NCBI GenBank assembly: GCA_030609125.1
Contig: JAUWCW010000169.1
Coordinates: 1 to 5,300, forward strand
Origin: Candidatus Rokuibacteriota bacterium
GTDB taxonomy: Bacteria; JAUVQV01
DNA: 5,300 nt
Direction: 5' to 3'
Numbering within the stretch: the stretch's first letter is position 1; each line of letters opens with the position of its first letter. The position numbers were made by a program, and so were the translations under genes. Positions 1-5,300 of the stretch are shown piece by piece. The notes under the pieces were generated by a model, which ran no database searches, was not told where the DNA came from, and saw nothing but the letters and a program-made list of their open reading frames with translations.

Positions 1-408
1 AACGAAATGGCTCGTCCAGGTGAACCGCTTAGTGCAGGGGTAGAAGAGAAAGAGGGCGACGAGAGGCGGCCAGAGAAGACGGCAGACGGGATGGAGGTGA
101 GCGACGGAGAGCAGAAGCACGGCCAGGGAGAGCAGGGCGAAGGCCCAGGCCTCGCCGCGCTTGAGGAGTCCCGACGGGAGGGCCCTTGAGGATGTCCTCG
201 GGTTGAGGGCGTCCAGGCGCTCGTCCAGAATCCTGTTCAGGGTCATCGCCAGGGAACGGGCGCCCACCATGGCGGCCGTGATCCAGAGGATCTCGGTCAG
301 GCCGGGTCGGCCCGCGCGGGCGAGAAAGACCGCCGTCAGGGCAAAGGGGAGAGCGAAGACGCTGTGCTCGAACTTGATCATCTCCAGAAAGGTGCGGAGC
401 TTATTCAA
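1..408 (-). CDS. ubiA: UbiA-family aromatic acid prenyltransferase (MqnP/4-hydroxybenzoate polyprenyltransferase type), N-terminal half only
   Basis: This integral membrane enzyme transfers a polyprenyl chain from its diphosphate to an aromatic carboxylic acid in ubiquinone or menaquinone synthesis. The visible 136 residues carry the N-terminal signature IKFEHSVFALPFA (11-23). The first Asp-rich diphosphate/Mg site is N58-R59-x2-D62-x3-D66, followed by NPRT (69-72) and RALPSG (75-80). Hydrophobic membrane segments lie near 16-31, 38-57 and 87-103. Family members are about 290 residues, so roughly half, including the second Asp motif, lies beyond the left edge. I chose a TTG start at 408-406 because AGGAG lies 7 nt upstream and because it keeps the usual KLRTFLEMIKFEH N-terminus. 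The alternative is ATG at 381-379. The start overlaps the ubiD stop by 8 bp, so translation is probably coupled. The sequence style is closer to MqnP (futalosine menaquinone pathway) than to E. coli UbiA, but the substrate is inferred. Confidence 0.9.
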   Translation of the reverse strand, partial: MNKLRTFLEMIKFEHSVFALPFALTAVFLARAGRPGLTEILWITAAMVGARSLAMTLNRILDERLDALNPRTSSRALPSGLLKRGEAWAFALLSLAVLLLSVAHLHPVCRLLWPPLVALFLFYPCTKRFTWTSHFV

Positions 409-1855
409 GGCCGTACTCCTTCCAGCGGGCGTCGACGAGGCGACGGACGTCGTCGCTCATGGCTATGTCCTTCGGCCATTCGCGGGGATGGTTCTCCTCG
501 GGGAGCTTCCGGGTCGCGTCGATCCCCATCTTGCTGCCGAAGTCCGCTGTCGGCGAGGAGTGGTCGAGAACATCGAGAGGACCCTCGCCGAGGAGGACGT
601 CCCGGCGGGGGTCGACGTTGTTGAAGGCGCGCCAGGTCACCTCCGAGTAATCGTGTACGTTCACGTCGTGGTCGACGACGACGATCATCTTGGAGAACAT
701 CATCTGCCCTGTCCCCCAGATCGCGTTCATGACCTTCTGGGCGTGGCCGCGGTACTCCTTCCTGATGGAGACAATGACACAGTTGTGGAAGACTCCTTCC
801 AGGGGAAGGTCCATGTCGATGATCTCCGGCAGCAGGAGCCTGACGAGGGGAAGGAAGAGTCTCTCCGTGGCTTTGCCCATGAAGCAGTCTTCCATGGGCG
901 GGCGTCCCACGATGGTGGAGGGATAGAGAGGGTTGCGGCGCCTGGTTACCGCGGTGAGATGGAAGACCGGATAGTCGTCGGCCGGCGAGTAGTAACCCGT
1001 GTGGTCGCCGAAAGGCCCTTCACGCCGTCTTTCCTCGGGAGAGACATAGCCCTCAAGGACGATCTCCGCCTCGGCCGGCACCAGCAGGTCGACGGTACGG
1101 CACCGCACGACGTCAACCGCCCGGTCGCGGAGAAAGCCGGCGAAGATCAGCTCGTCGAGGCCCGGCGGGAGGGGCGCCGTGGCGGCGTAGATGGTGGCCG
1201 GGTCCGCGCCGAGAGCGACGGCCACCTGCAGGGGCTTGCCCCGCCGGCAGGATTCGCGGTAGTGACGGGCCCCGTCGTGGTGACGGTGCCAGTGCATGCC
1301 CGTCGTCCGGCCGTCGAAGACCTGGAGGCGGTACATCCCGACGTTCTGCTTGCCCGAGTCCGGGTCTTTCGTAATGACCAGGGGCAGGGTGATGAACCGG
1401 CCGCCGTCCTCGGGCCAGCATTTCATGACGGGAAGGTTGCCGATGTCGAAGCCGCTTTCCTGGACGATCTCCTGGCAGGGAGCGCTCCTGACAGTGCGGG
1501 GAAAGTAGCGGGCGCTCCTGGCAAGGTCCAGGAGGCGCCCGAGCTTGCCTGCCCAGCCCGCGGGGAGGTCCGTGGAGGCGAGGCGGGCGATACGCCGGGC
1601 GTGCTCCTCGAGGTCCTCCACCCCGAGGGCCCAGGCCATCCGCTCCGGTGTGCCCATGATGTTGGTGACAAGAGGGAACGGCGATTCCTTCACGCTCTCG
1701 AAGAGCAGAGCGGGCCCGCCGGCCTTGACGACGCGGTCCGTTATCTCCGTGATCTCGAGGTCCGCGCTGACCGGGGCGGTGATCCGCAGCAGCTGGTTTC
1801 TACTCTCGAGAAAGGAGACGAACTCTCCCAGGCTGCGGTACGAGGATATCTTCAT
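401..1855 (-). CDS. ubiD: UbiD-family prenylated-FMN-dependent decarboxylase (3-polyprenyl-4-hydroxybenzoate / menaquinone pathway type)
   Basis: This cytoplasmic enzyme non-oxidatively decarboxylates the prenylated aromatic acid made by UbiA, using prenylated FMN supplied by a UbiX partner that is not in this window. The 484-residue length is normal for the family. Visible landmarks are N171 and R176 in QNVGMYRLQV (cofactor/metal pocket and catalytic Arg), the MHWHRHHDGARHY segment (187-199) and GADPATIYAATAPLP (216-230). E235 in LDELIFAGFLR is the likely metal ligand. The catalytic acidic pair is E279 and D284 in EGPFGDHTGYYSP, and NPLYPSTIVGRPPMED (308-323) follows. No key residue seems missing. 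The ATG at 1855 overlaps the tetR TGA as ATGA, with a weak GAAAGG upstream, so translation is probably coupled to tetR. The direct ubiA neighbour downstream favours quinone synthesis over the catabolic (phenolic acid or aromatic) decarboxylases of the same family. The exact substrate cannot be read from the sequence. Confidence 0.95.
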   Translation of the reverse strand: MKISSYRSLGEFVSFLESRNQLLRITAPVSADLEITEITDRVVKAGGPALLFESVKESPFPLVTNIMGTPERMAWALGVEDLEEHARRIARLASTDLPAGWAGKLGRLLDLARSARYFPRTVRSAPCQEIVQESGFDIGNLPVMKCWPEDGGRFITLPLVITKDPDSGKQNVGMYRLQVFDGRTTGMHWHRHHDGARHYRESCRRGKPLQVAVALGADPATIYAATAPLPPGLDELIFAGFLRDRAVDVVRCRTVDLLVPAEAEIVLEGYVSPEERRREGPFGDHTGYYSPADDYPVFHLTAVTRRRNPLYPSTIVGRPPMEDCFMGKATERLFLPLVRLLLPEIIDMDLPLEGVFHNCVIVSIRKEYRGHAQKVMNAIWGTGQMMFSKMIVVVDHDVNVHDYSEVTWRAFNNVDPRRDVLLGEGPLDVLDHSSPTADFGSKMGIDATRKLPEENHPREWPKDIAMSDDVRRLVDARWKEYGLE

Positions 1856-2508
1856 GGGCGTGCCTTTCGCGGCTTTTCCGGCGCGGTGAGGCCGGTCTTG
1901 AGGATGATCCTGATGGTCTTTGTGGCCTTGAGCATGGAGAAACGGAAGCGGCGGCGAACCGGAGTCGGAGCGTTTTCCTTCATCATCCAGGCGAAGAGCA
2001 CGCTCTGGGCGATCCCGTAGATGACCATCCGGGCCACGCGGGTGTCAAGATCCGGGTGGTACTTGCCGGTCTGCTTCCCCTCGATGAGTATCGATTCAAT
2101 GAGGTCCAGGAAGTCGGCGAGGCGGAGAGCGACGCGGCTGTTGAAGAAGACGCTGCTGGGGTTGGTCTCCATGAGGAAAACCTGGGAGAGGGGCTTGCTG
2201 GTCATGAATTGCTTCATGGCCTCGGCGAAAATGGCCTTGAGCTTGTCGTTGGGGTCCGGGAGGCCCGATGTTTTTTTCCTCACCCGATCGGTGAAGCTCT
2301 GCCACCTTTCCTCGAAGAGGGAGAGAAAGATATCTTCACGGGAGGGGAAGTAGTTGTAGAGCGTCCCCTCGGCGACACCGGCTTCGCGGGCGATCTCGGA
2401 GGTCCTGGCGTCGTGGTAGCCGCGGCGGGCGAAGACCCTCTGGGCCGCCGCGAGGATGGCGTCCCGCTTGTGACCGTTGCGGACAGTGGGGCTCGTGGTG
2501 TCTTTCAT
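1852..2508 (-). CDS. TetR-family transcriptional regulator, FadR(Bacillus)-like
   Basis: This is a DNA-binding repressor of 218 residues with a standard TetR_N domain. KRDAILAAAQRVFARRGY (14-31) leads into the helix-turn-helix at about 37-56 (TSEIAREAGVAEGTLYNYF), then PSREDIFLSLFEERW. The rest (about 80-205) is an all-helical ligand/dimer domain. The N-terminal half closely resembles acyl-CoA-responsive FadR/YsiA-type regulators, so a fatty acyl-CoA or similar ligand is a reasonable guess and no more. I chose the ATG at 2508-2506. An upstream ATG at 2526-2524 falls inside the -10 box, and the longer frame back to 2589 would run through the promoter. Neither ATG has a good Shine-Dalgarno site, and the predicted leader is only about 10 nt. 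The gene is first in a tetR-ubiD-ubiA operon, with a 4 bp stop/start overlap into ubiD. The basic tail (EKPRKARP) is unremarkable. Confidence 0.92.
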   Translation of the reverse strand: MKDTTSPTVRNGHKRDAILAAAQRVFARRGYHDARTSEIAREAGVAEGTLYNYFPSREDIFLSLFEERWQSFTDRVRKKTSGLPDPNDKLKAIFAEAMKQFMTSKPLSQVFLMETNPSSVFFNSRVALRLADFLDLIESILIEGKQTGKYHPDLDTRVARMVIYGIAQSVLFAWMMKENAPTPVRRRFRFSMLKATKTIRIILKTGLTAPEKPRKARP

Positions 2509-2526
2509 GAGTGAGTGCTCACTCAT
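2507..2526. promoter_or_regulatory. Predicted TetR operator (perfect 9-bp inverted repeat, 2-bp spacer)
   Basis: ATGAGTGAG and CTCACTCAT form perfect inverted half-sites around a TG spacer. The site runs from the last two bases of the predicted tetR -10 box, across the transcription start, to the first two bases of the tetR start codon. A bound dimer would block RNA polymerase, as in autoregulated TetR systems. The core TGAGTGA...TCACTCA resembles the TGAATGA...TCATTCA type recognised by Bacillus FadR-like proteins, which fits the adjacent regulator. I see no second copy in the window. Binding by the neighbouring protein is inferred. Confidence 0.75.
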
Positions 2527-2553
2527 TATCGTTTCACGGGGAAGTCTTGTCAA
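2525..2553 (-). promoter_or_regulatory. Sigma-70 type promoter of the tetR-ubiD-ubiA operon
   Basis: On the minus strand there is a perfect -35 TTGACA (2553-2548), a 17 bp spacer and a -10 GATAAT (2530-2525; 5 of 6 consensus bases). Transcription should begin near 2518, giving a leader of about 10 nt before the tetR ATG. The -10 box touches the inverted repeat at 2507-2526, so the promoter should be repressible. Confidence 0.75.
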
Positions 2554-2583
2554 GCCTCGGGCGCGGACGGGCGGCACCAGCAC

Positions 2584-2612
2584 TTGCACGGGGAAGAGGA
2601 AAAGGGGAAAAT
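2584..2612 (+). promoter_or_regulatory. Weak candidate promoter for the lipoprotein gene
   Basis: TTGCAC (2584-2589) and GAAAAT (2607-2612) are 17 bp apart on the plus strand, about 34 bp before the lipoprotein start codon. Matches to consensus are poor (3/6 and 4/6) and the spacer is purine-rich. It is the best candidate I found in the divergent gap, but chance is a real possibility. Confidence 0.25.
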
Positions 2613-2633
2613 GGCAGGACAGGAGATGATGAC

Positions 2634-2640
2634 AAGGAGG
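2634..2640 (+). promoter_or_regulatory. Strong ribosome binding site that fixes the lipoprotein start
   Basis: AAGGAGG lies 5 nt before the ATG at 2646. The reading frame is open upstream to a GTG at 2511, but only the ATG at 2646 has a Shine-Dalgarno site and starts directly with a lipoprotein signal peptide, so it decides the start. Confidence 0.8.
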
Positions 2641-2645
2641 AGCGG

Positions 2646-3125
2646 ATGGTGTTTAGACGAAATGCGCTGCAGGGATGGCTCGGTGCGCTCGGCCTGGCCG
2701 CCCTTCTGCTGATCCCCGCCGGATGCGACAACAGCGACAGCAGCGGGAACGTAACTGGGCCCATGGCGAATCTGGTGGTAATTTTCAGTCCCAATCCAGT
2801 CATGCACTCCGGCTACGGAGAGTGGCACTACGAGGTGGCAGTGAGGGAGACGAGCGGCGTGGGCGTTCACATCTACGGGTTTATCAGAAAGTCGCACAGC
2901 GCCGCCGGCGAGTCTTACAGTAACGACGTCAATGAGGAGATTGCTTTCATCGATGATTTCGACGGTTGCGGCGGCGAGGGCAATTACATCCCCGGCGGCG
3001 GGATAAGGTGCGGCTTCCATCGAATTTCTGATGGGCGAAACAGCGGCTTCGAGGTCTGGACGTTCTACGGCGTGGATGACTTTGGCAACGAGGTGACTGG
3101 CGAGGGGCGTGTCGATTTGCTTTAA
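2646..3125 (+). CDS. Small predicted lipoprotein of unknown function
   Basis: I do not recognise the 159-residue product. It begins with a type II signal peptide: basic MVFRR, a hydrophobic core at about 7-24 (ALQGWLGALGLAALLLIPAG), then C27 as the probable lipidated cysteine. The lipobox PAGC has Pro at -3 where Leu is usual. Residue +2 is Asp, which in Enterobacteria favours inner-membrane retention; that rule may not hold here. A Ser/Asn-rich linker (28-38) leads to a domain of alternating hydrophobic residues, VVIFSPNPV (44-52) and WHYEVAVRETSGVGVHIYGFI (60-80), ending FEVWTFYGVDDFGNEVTGEGRVDL. This looks like a beta-sandwich, possibly Ig-like. C108 and C122, flanking Gly-rich loops, could form a disulfide, consistent with export. 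By eye the codons are less GC-rich than in neighbouring genes. It is transcribed divergently from tetR and converges on the CDF gene, with no partner gene evident. Confidence 0.8.
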   Translation: MVFRRNALQGWLGALGLAALLLIPAGCDNSDSSGNVTGPMANLVVIFSPNPVMHSGYGEWHYEVAVRETSGVGVHIYGFIRKSHSAAGESYSNDVNEEIAFIDDFDGCGGEGNYIPGGGIRCGFHRISDGRNSGFEVWTFYGVDDFGNEVTGEGRVDLL

Positions 3126-3131
3126 GCTCTA

Positions 3132-4055
3132 CTAGGCCTCGGGATTCTGCAGCACCGCCTTTTCGGGCTCCACAAAGACCCTCTTCACCAGGGGGTGCTC
3201 CCTCCTGATGGCGCTGTCCAGCAGGGCGATGGCCGCCTCGACCTCACCCGCGGCGACGTGGTCGGCAAAGTCCATGCTGATTGTCACCAGGATGAACTCG
3301 GGTCCCATGTGCAGGGTGAGCACCTCGTTCACCTTCAGCACCGCGGGGAGGGAGAAGGCCTTGCGGCGGATGCTCTCGACGATCTCCGGGTTGGCGCTCT
3401 CGCCGATGAGGAGGCCCTTGGTTTCGTAGGCGAGCCAGATCGCGGTCCCTCCCAGAATGAGGCCGATCACGATAGAGGCGGCGCCGTCATAGAACGTATT
3501 TCCCGTTATCTGGCTGAGGAGGATGCCGATGAAGGCCGCCGCGAGGCCGAGCATGGCGGCCGAGTCCTCGAAGAGCACCACGAAGAGGGAGGGGTTCTTT
3601 CCCCGCCGAACCGCCTCGATGTATCCCCACTTGCCTTTCGCCCTCGTGAACTCACGAAGGGCAAGTGACCAGGCAAGGCCTTCGAAGACCAGGGCCAGGG
3701 CGATGACGACGTAATTGACAAGAGGGTTGCCCAGGGGCCTGGGATGCATCAGGTGGCGGTAGCCTTCGTAAAGGGAGATACCCGCGCCGAGGGCGAAGAT
3801 GAGGATCGCCACGACGAAGCTCCAGAAGTAGATTTCCTTGCCGTGACCGAAGGGGAAGCGCTCATCGGCGGGGCGCTGTGCGCGCTTCAGCCCGTAGAGG
3901 AGCAGGACCTGGTTGCCCGTGTCGACGAGAGAATGAATCCCCTCGGAGAGCATGGCCGAGCTTCCGGTCGTGAAGGCGGCGGCGAACTTGGTGACGGCAA
4001 TGAGGGAGTTCCCCGCCAGGGCGGCGAGAATGACTTTTCTGGAAGACGACCCCAC
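3132..4055 (-). CDS. Cation diffusion facilitator (CDF) family divalent metal transporter
   Basis: This inner-membrane antiporter would export Zn2+ or a related divalent metal in exchange for protons. The 307 residues show six membrane segments near 8-29, 35-56, 76-97, 112-134, 156-180 and 188-210, then a cytoplasmic ferredoxin-like dimerisation domain (about 215-298). The TM2 metal motif is intact: H41-SLV-D45 in SEGIHSLVDTGNQ. FPFGHGKE (67-74) follows. TM5 reads VLFEDSAAMLG (160-170), with E163/D164 instead of the HxxxD of YiiP-like proteins. This is the pattern I associate with the SLC30A9-like branch, so metal choice is uncertain. The GTG start is forced by an in-frame TGA at 4064-4062 and by the conserved SSSRKVILAALAGN N-terminus. 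No Shine-Dalgarno site is visible. It lies 38 bp downstream of rmuC and is probably cotranscribed with it. It ends 6 bp from the convergent lipoprotein stop. Confidence 0.93.
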   Translation of the reverse strand: MGSSSRKVILAALAGNSLIAVTKFAAAFTTGSSAMLSEGIHSLVDTGNQVLLLYGLKRAQRPADERFPFGHGKEIYFWSFVVAILIFALGAGISLYEGYRHLMHPRPLGNPLVNYVVIALALVFEGLAWSLALREFTRAKGKWGYIEAVRRGKNPSLFVVLFEDSAAMLGLAAAFIGILLSQITGNTFYDGAASIVIGLILGGTAIWLAYETKGLLIGESANPEIVESIRRKAFSLPAVLKVNEVLTLHMGPEFILVTISMDFADHVAAGEVEAAIALLDSAIRREHPLVKRVFVEPEKAVLQNPEA

Positions 4056-4093
4056 GGCGTTTCAGTCCCGGGGCAGGGGGGAGGCGGGAGAGC

Positions 4094-5227
4094 TCACCGG
4101 CGGGTCTCCCCTTCGGAGGCGATGAGACGGAAGGTTTCGCGGATCCGGGCCAGGGAGCGGTCGGCGTCGCCGTATCGGCCGCGGGCGTTCTCGAGGTGCC
4201 GCCCGACAACCTGGAATTCCTCGGAGAACCTGCCGAGGGCCTGGCGTATCTCACCGAGCTGACCGCGGATCTCAGCGGCACGCTCCTCTATCCGCAAGCC
4301 CTTGAGACCGTAGGCGATGGCCATGAGATAGGCGTAGAAGCTGTTGGGTGAGACGGGAACCACGTGACGGGCGAGGGCGTAGGCGGAAATTCCGTCCCCC
4401 GCCACGGCGTCGTCGTCGCGGACAATCACTTCGTAGAAGACATTTTCCGCCGGGATGTACATCAAGGCAAAATCGTAGGTCTTCTCGTCGGGCCTGATGT
4501 ATTTGTCGTCAATTTCGTCAACCCGGCGGCGGAAAGAGGCGAAGAACTCGCGCCGGCACTTCCTTCGCTCCTCGTCCGTTTCGGCCCCCTGCATCCTGGT
4601 GAAACTCTCAAGGGGAAACTTGGAGTCCACCGGGACGAGGCAGTCCCCGAGCCGTATGACGGCGTCGACCTTCTCGCCGGAAGCGAAGGTGTACTGAGTC
4701 TCGAAGTTGGCGGAAGGGAGCACCTGCGAGAGGAGGTCTTCGAGAAGGAGTTCGCCCAGCCCCCCCCGGAGTTTCGGCGCCCGGAGTATGTCCTGCAGCG
4801 AGGAGATGTCTTTGCCCAGGGCGTGCATGTGGCGGGCCGTCTCGGAGAGCTCCCCGAGCCGTTCGTTGACGCTGGCGACGACCTTGTGGGTGCCGTCGAG
4901 CTGCCGTCCTATGTTGCCCCGGGTCTGCGCCAGCTGTTCATTCAAGGTCGACGCGACGGCTGCGAGCTGACTGTTCAGGGTCTCCACCACGGTTGCGAAC
5001 TGCCCCTGAAGGGACTCCATGCCGCGCAGCTGACCTTCGGCGAGAAGGCGCGAAAGCCCTTCCTGCCTTTCCCCGGCAGCTGAGGCCAGCCGGTGCAGCT
5101 CCCGCAGCTGCTGCTCAAAAAGGAGGGCGGAGCGGCTCGAGCGCCACAGCAGAAAGAGCATAAGGCAGAAGGCCGCCAGGAGGATAGCAGCCAGGGAAGT
5201 TGCAAGGACGACGAGCTCGGCGCTCAT
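4094..5227 (-). CDS. rmuC: DNA recombination protein RmuC homologue
   Basis: RmuC limits recombination at inverted repeats and is thought to be a membrane-tethered nuclease. The 377-residue product has an N-terminal membrane anchor (about 5-28), a long coiled-coil region (about 35-130, many Glu/Gln/Leu/Arg) and the RmuC core (about 135-345). Core landmarks are APKLRGGLGELLLEDLL (150-166), VDAVIRLGDCLVPVDSKFPLE (187-207), YIRPDEKTYDFALMYIPAE (243-261) and VVPVSPNSFYAYL (289-301). D188, D201 and K203 fit a PD-(D/E)XK-like site, an assignment by family knowledge. The usual RGxWGE reads RGGLGE here, so Trp is replaced by Leu at 157. I chose ATG at 5227 because AGGAGG ends 9 nt upstream. A TTG at 5236 touches that site directly and cannot use it. 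A run of eight G residues encodes the RGG of the core motif (4760-4767). The CDF transporter gene follows 38 bp downstream. Confidence 0.94.
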   Translation of the reverse strand: MSAELVVLATSLAAILLAAFCLMLFLLWRSSRSALLFEQQLRELHRLASAAGERQEGLSRLLAEGQLRGMESLQGQFATVVETLNSQLAAVASTLNEQLAQTRGNIGRQLDGTHKVVASVNERLGELSETARHMHALGKDISSLQDILRAPKLRGGLGELLLEDLLSQVLPSANFETQYTFASGEKVDAVIRLGDCLVPVDSKFPLESFTRMQGAETDEERRKCRREFFASFRRRVDEIDDKYIRPDEKTYDFALMYIPAENVFYEVIVRDDDAVAGDGISAYALARHVVPVSPNSFYAYLMAIAYGLKGLRIEERAAEIRGQLGEIRQALGRFSEEFQVVGRHLENARGRYGDADRSLARIRETFRLIASEGETRR

Positions 5228-5232
5228 TCCGC

Positions 5233-5300
5233 TCAACCTCCTCTCTTGGGCGCCGGCGGGCCGCCGGCGTCGGCTTTCTTTCCTACGAGGCGTACGCGGC
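5233..5300 (-). CDS. Possible C-terminal tail of an upstream gene (partial)
   Basis: One minus-strand frame is open from the right edge to a TGA at 5235-5233 and reads RVRLVGKKADAGGPPAPKRGG. Most codons end in G or C, and the Gly/Pro/Lys/Ala-rich ending is typical of a protein tail. It would stop 5 nt before the rmuC ATG and contain the rmuC ribosome binding site, as in a tight operon. With only about 22 codons visible this is weak. A second frame ends at TAG 5285-5283 instead (AYAS), leaving a short gap before rmuC. No function can be assigned. Confidence 0.3.
   Translation of the reverse strand, partial: RVRLVGKKADAGGPPAPKRGG
5237..5242 (-). promoter_or_regulatory. Ribosome binding site of rmuC
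   Basis: AGGAGG on the minus strand, 9 nt before the ATG at 5227-5225. It decides that start over the TTG at 5236-5234, three codons upstream, which directly abuts the site. Confidence 0.8.

Larger units (their letters stand above)
2509..2645. other. Divergent intergenic control region between tetR and the lipoprotein gene
   Basis: This 137 bp gap is the only sizeable non-coding stretch. Its left part holds the tetR promoter and most of the inverted-repeat operator. The right part is purine-rich (2590-2645) and contains the weak plus-strand promoter candidate and the AAGGAGG site. The operator lies about 120 bp from the lipoprotein start, so repression of that gene by the same regulator is possible but not indicated by position. 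Confidence 0.7.

Noticed and set aside
161-2020. Very long plus-strand open frame (619 codons) opposite ubiD and the end of tetR
   Set aside because: It lies antisense to ubiD, which has complete family motifs. Its translation is rich in Arg, Gly, Val and Asp with no recognisable domain, as expected for a GC-rich shadow frame.
2056-2514. Plus-strand frame of 152 codons opposite tetR
   Set aside because: It is a shadow of the TetR coding sequence, low in complexity (Glu/Gly/Val-rich) and without a ribosome binding site.
2511-2645. N-terminal extension of the lipoprotein frame back to GTG 2511
   Set aside because: It would put 45 charged residues before the signal peptide and start inside the operator. 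The ATG at 2646 has a strong Shine-Dalgarno site.
4364-5083. Plus-strand open frame of 239 codons opposite rmuC
   Set aside because: It is antisense to the well-supported rmuC, has no ribosome binding site and no recognisable domain.
5251-5269. GC-rich hairpin (7 bp stems CGCCGGC/GCCGGCG, 5 nt loop) upstream of rmuC, followed on the plus strand by a T/C-rich stretch
   Set aside because: There is no plus-strand gene here to terminate and no T-run after it on the minus strand. It may simply be GC-rich coding sequence (Ala-Gly-Gly-Pro-Pro-Ala) of an upstream gene.
1-5300. Search by eye for CRISPR repeats, tRNA or rRNA genes, insertion-sequence ends, phage genes and a novel defence system
   Set aside because: No regularly spaced repeats, no cloverleaf or rRNA signatures, no transposase or integrase, and nearly all the sequence is accounted for by housekeeping-type genes.

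Overview
The window is GC-rich, ordinary bacterial chromosome, densely packed with genes. It has no mobile element, RNA gene or CRISPR array that I can see. The gene set is a UbiA-type prenyltransferase and UbiD-type decarboxylase for quinone synthesis, a FadR-like TetR regulator, a cation diffusion facilitator (CDF), RmuC and an orphan lipoprotein. Together with strong Shine-Dalgarno sites, this suggests a Gram-negative, perhaps menaquinone-using anaerobe of the Desulfobacterota (deltaproteobacterial) type. That placement is inferred from protein style and cannot be proven from this window.

Layout from right to left, because most genes lie on the minus strand. At 5233-5300 there may be the tail of an upstream gene. 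rmuC follows (5227-4094), then a CDF metal transporter (4055-3132) 38 bp downstream on the same strand. A small lipoprotein gene (2646-3125, plus strand) converges on the CDF gene with only 6 bp between the stop codons. Next is a 137 bp divergent control region (2509-2645). From it a tightly overlapped minus-strand operon runs leftward: tetR (2508-1852), ubiD (1855-401) and ubiA (408 to beyond the left edge).

The central story is the tetR-ubiD-ubiA operon. A near-consensus promoter (TTGACA, 17 bp, GATAAT) drives tetR. A 9+9 bp inverted repeat runs from the end of its -10 box to the tetR start codon, as expected for autoregulation. The repeat has the TGAxTGA...TCAxTCA shape of operators bound by FadR-like TetR proteins that sense acyl-CoA. 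UbiA attaches a polyprenyl tail to an aromatic acid and UbiD then removes the carboxyl group. The inference is that an acyl-CoA-type signal may set quinone synthesis in this organism. The other genes (DNA maintenance, metal export, surface lipoprotein) show no clear functional link to that operon.
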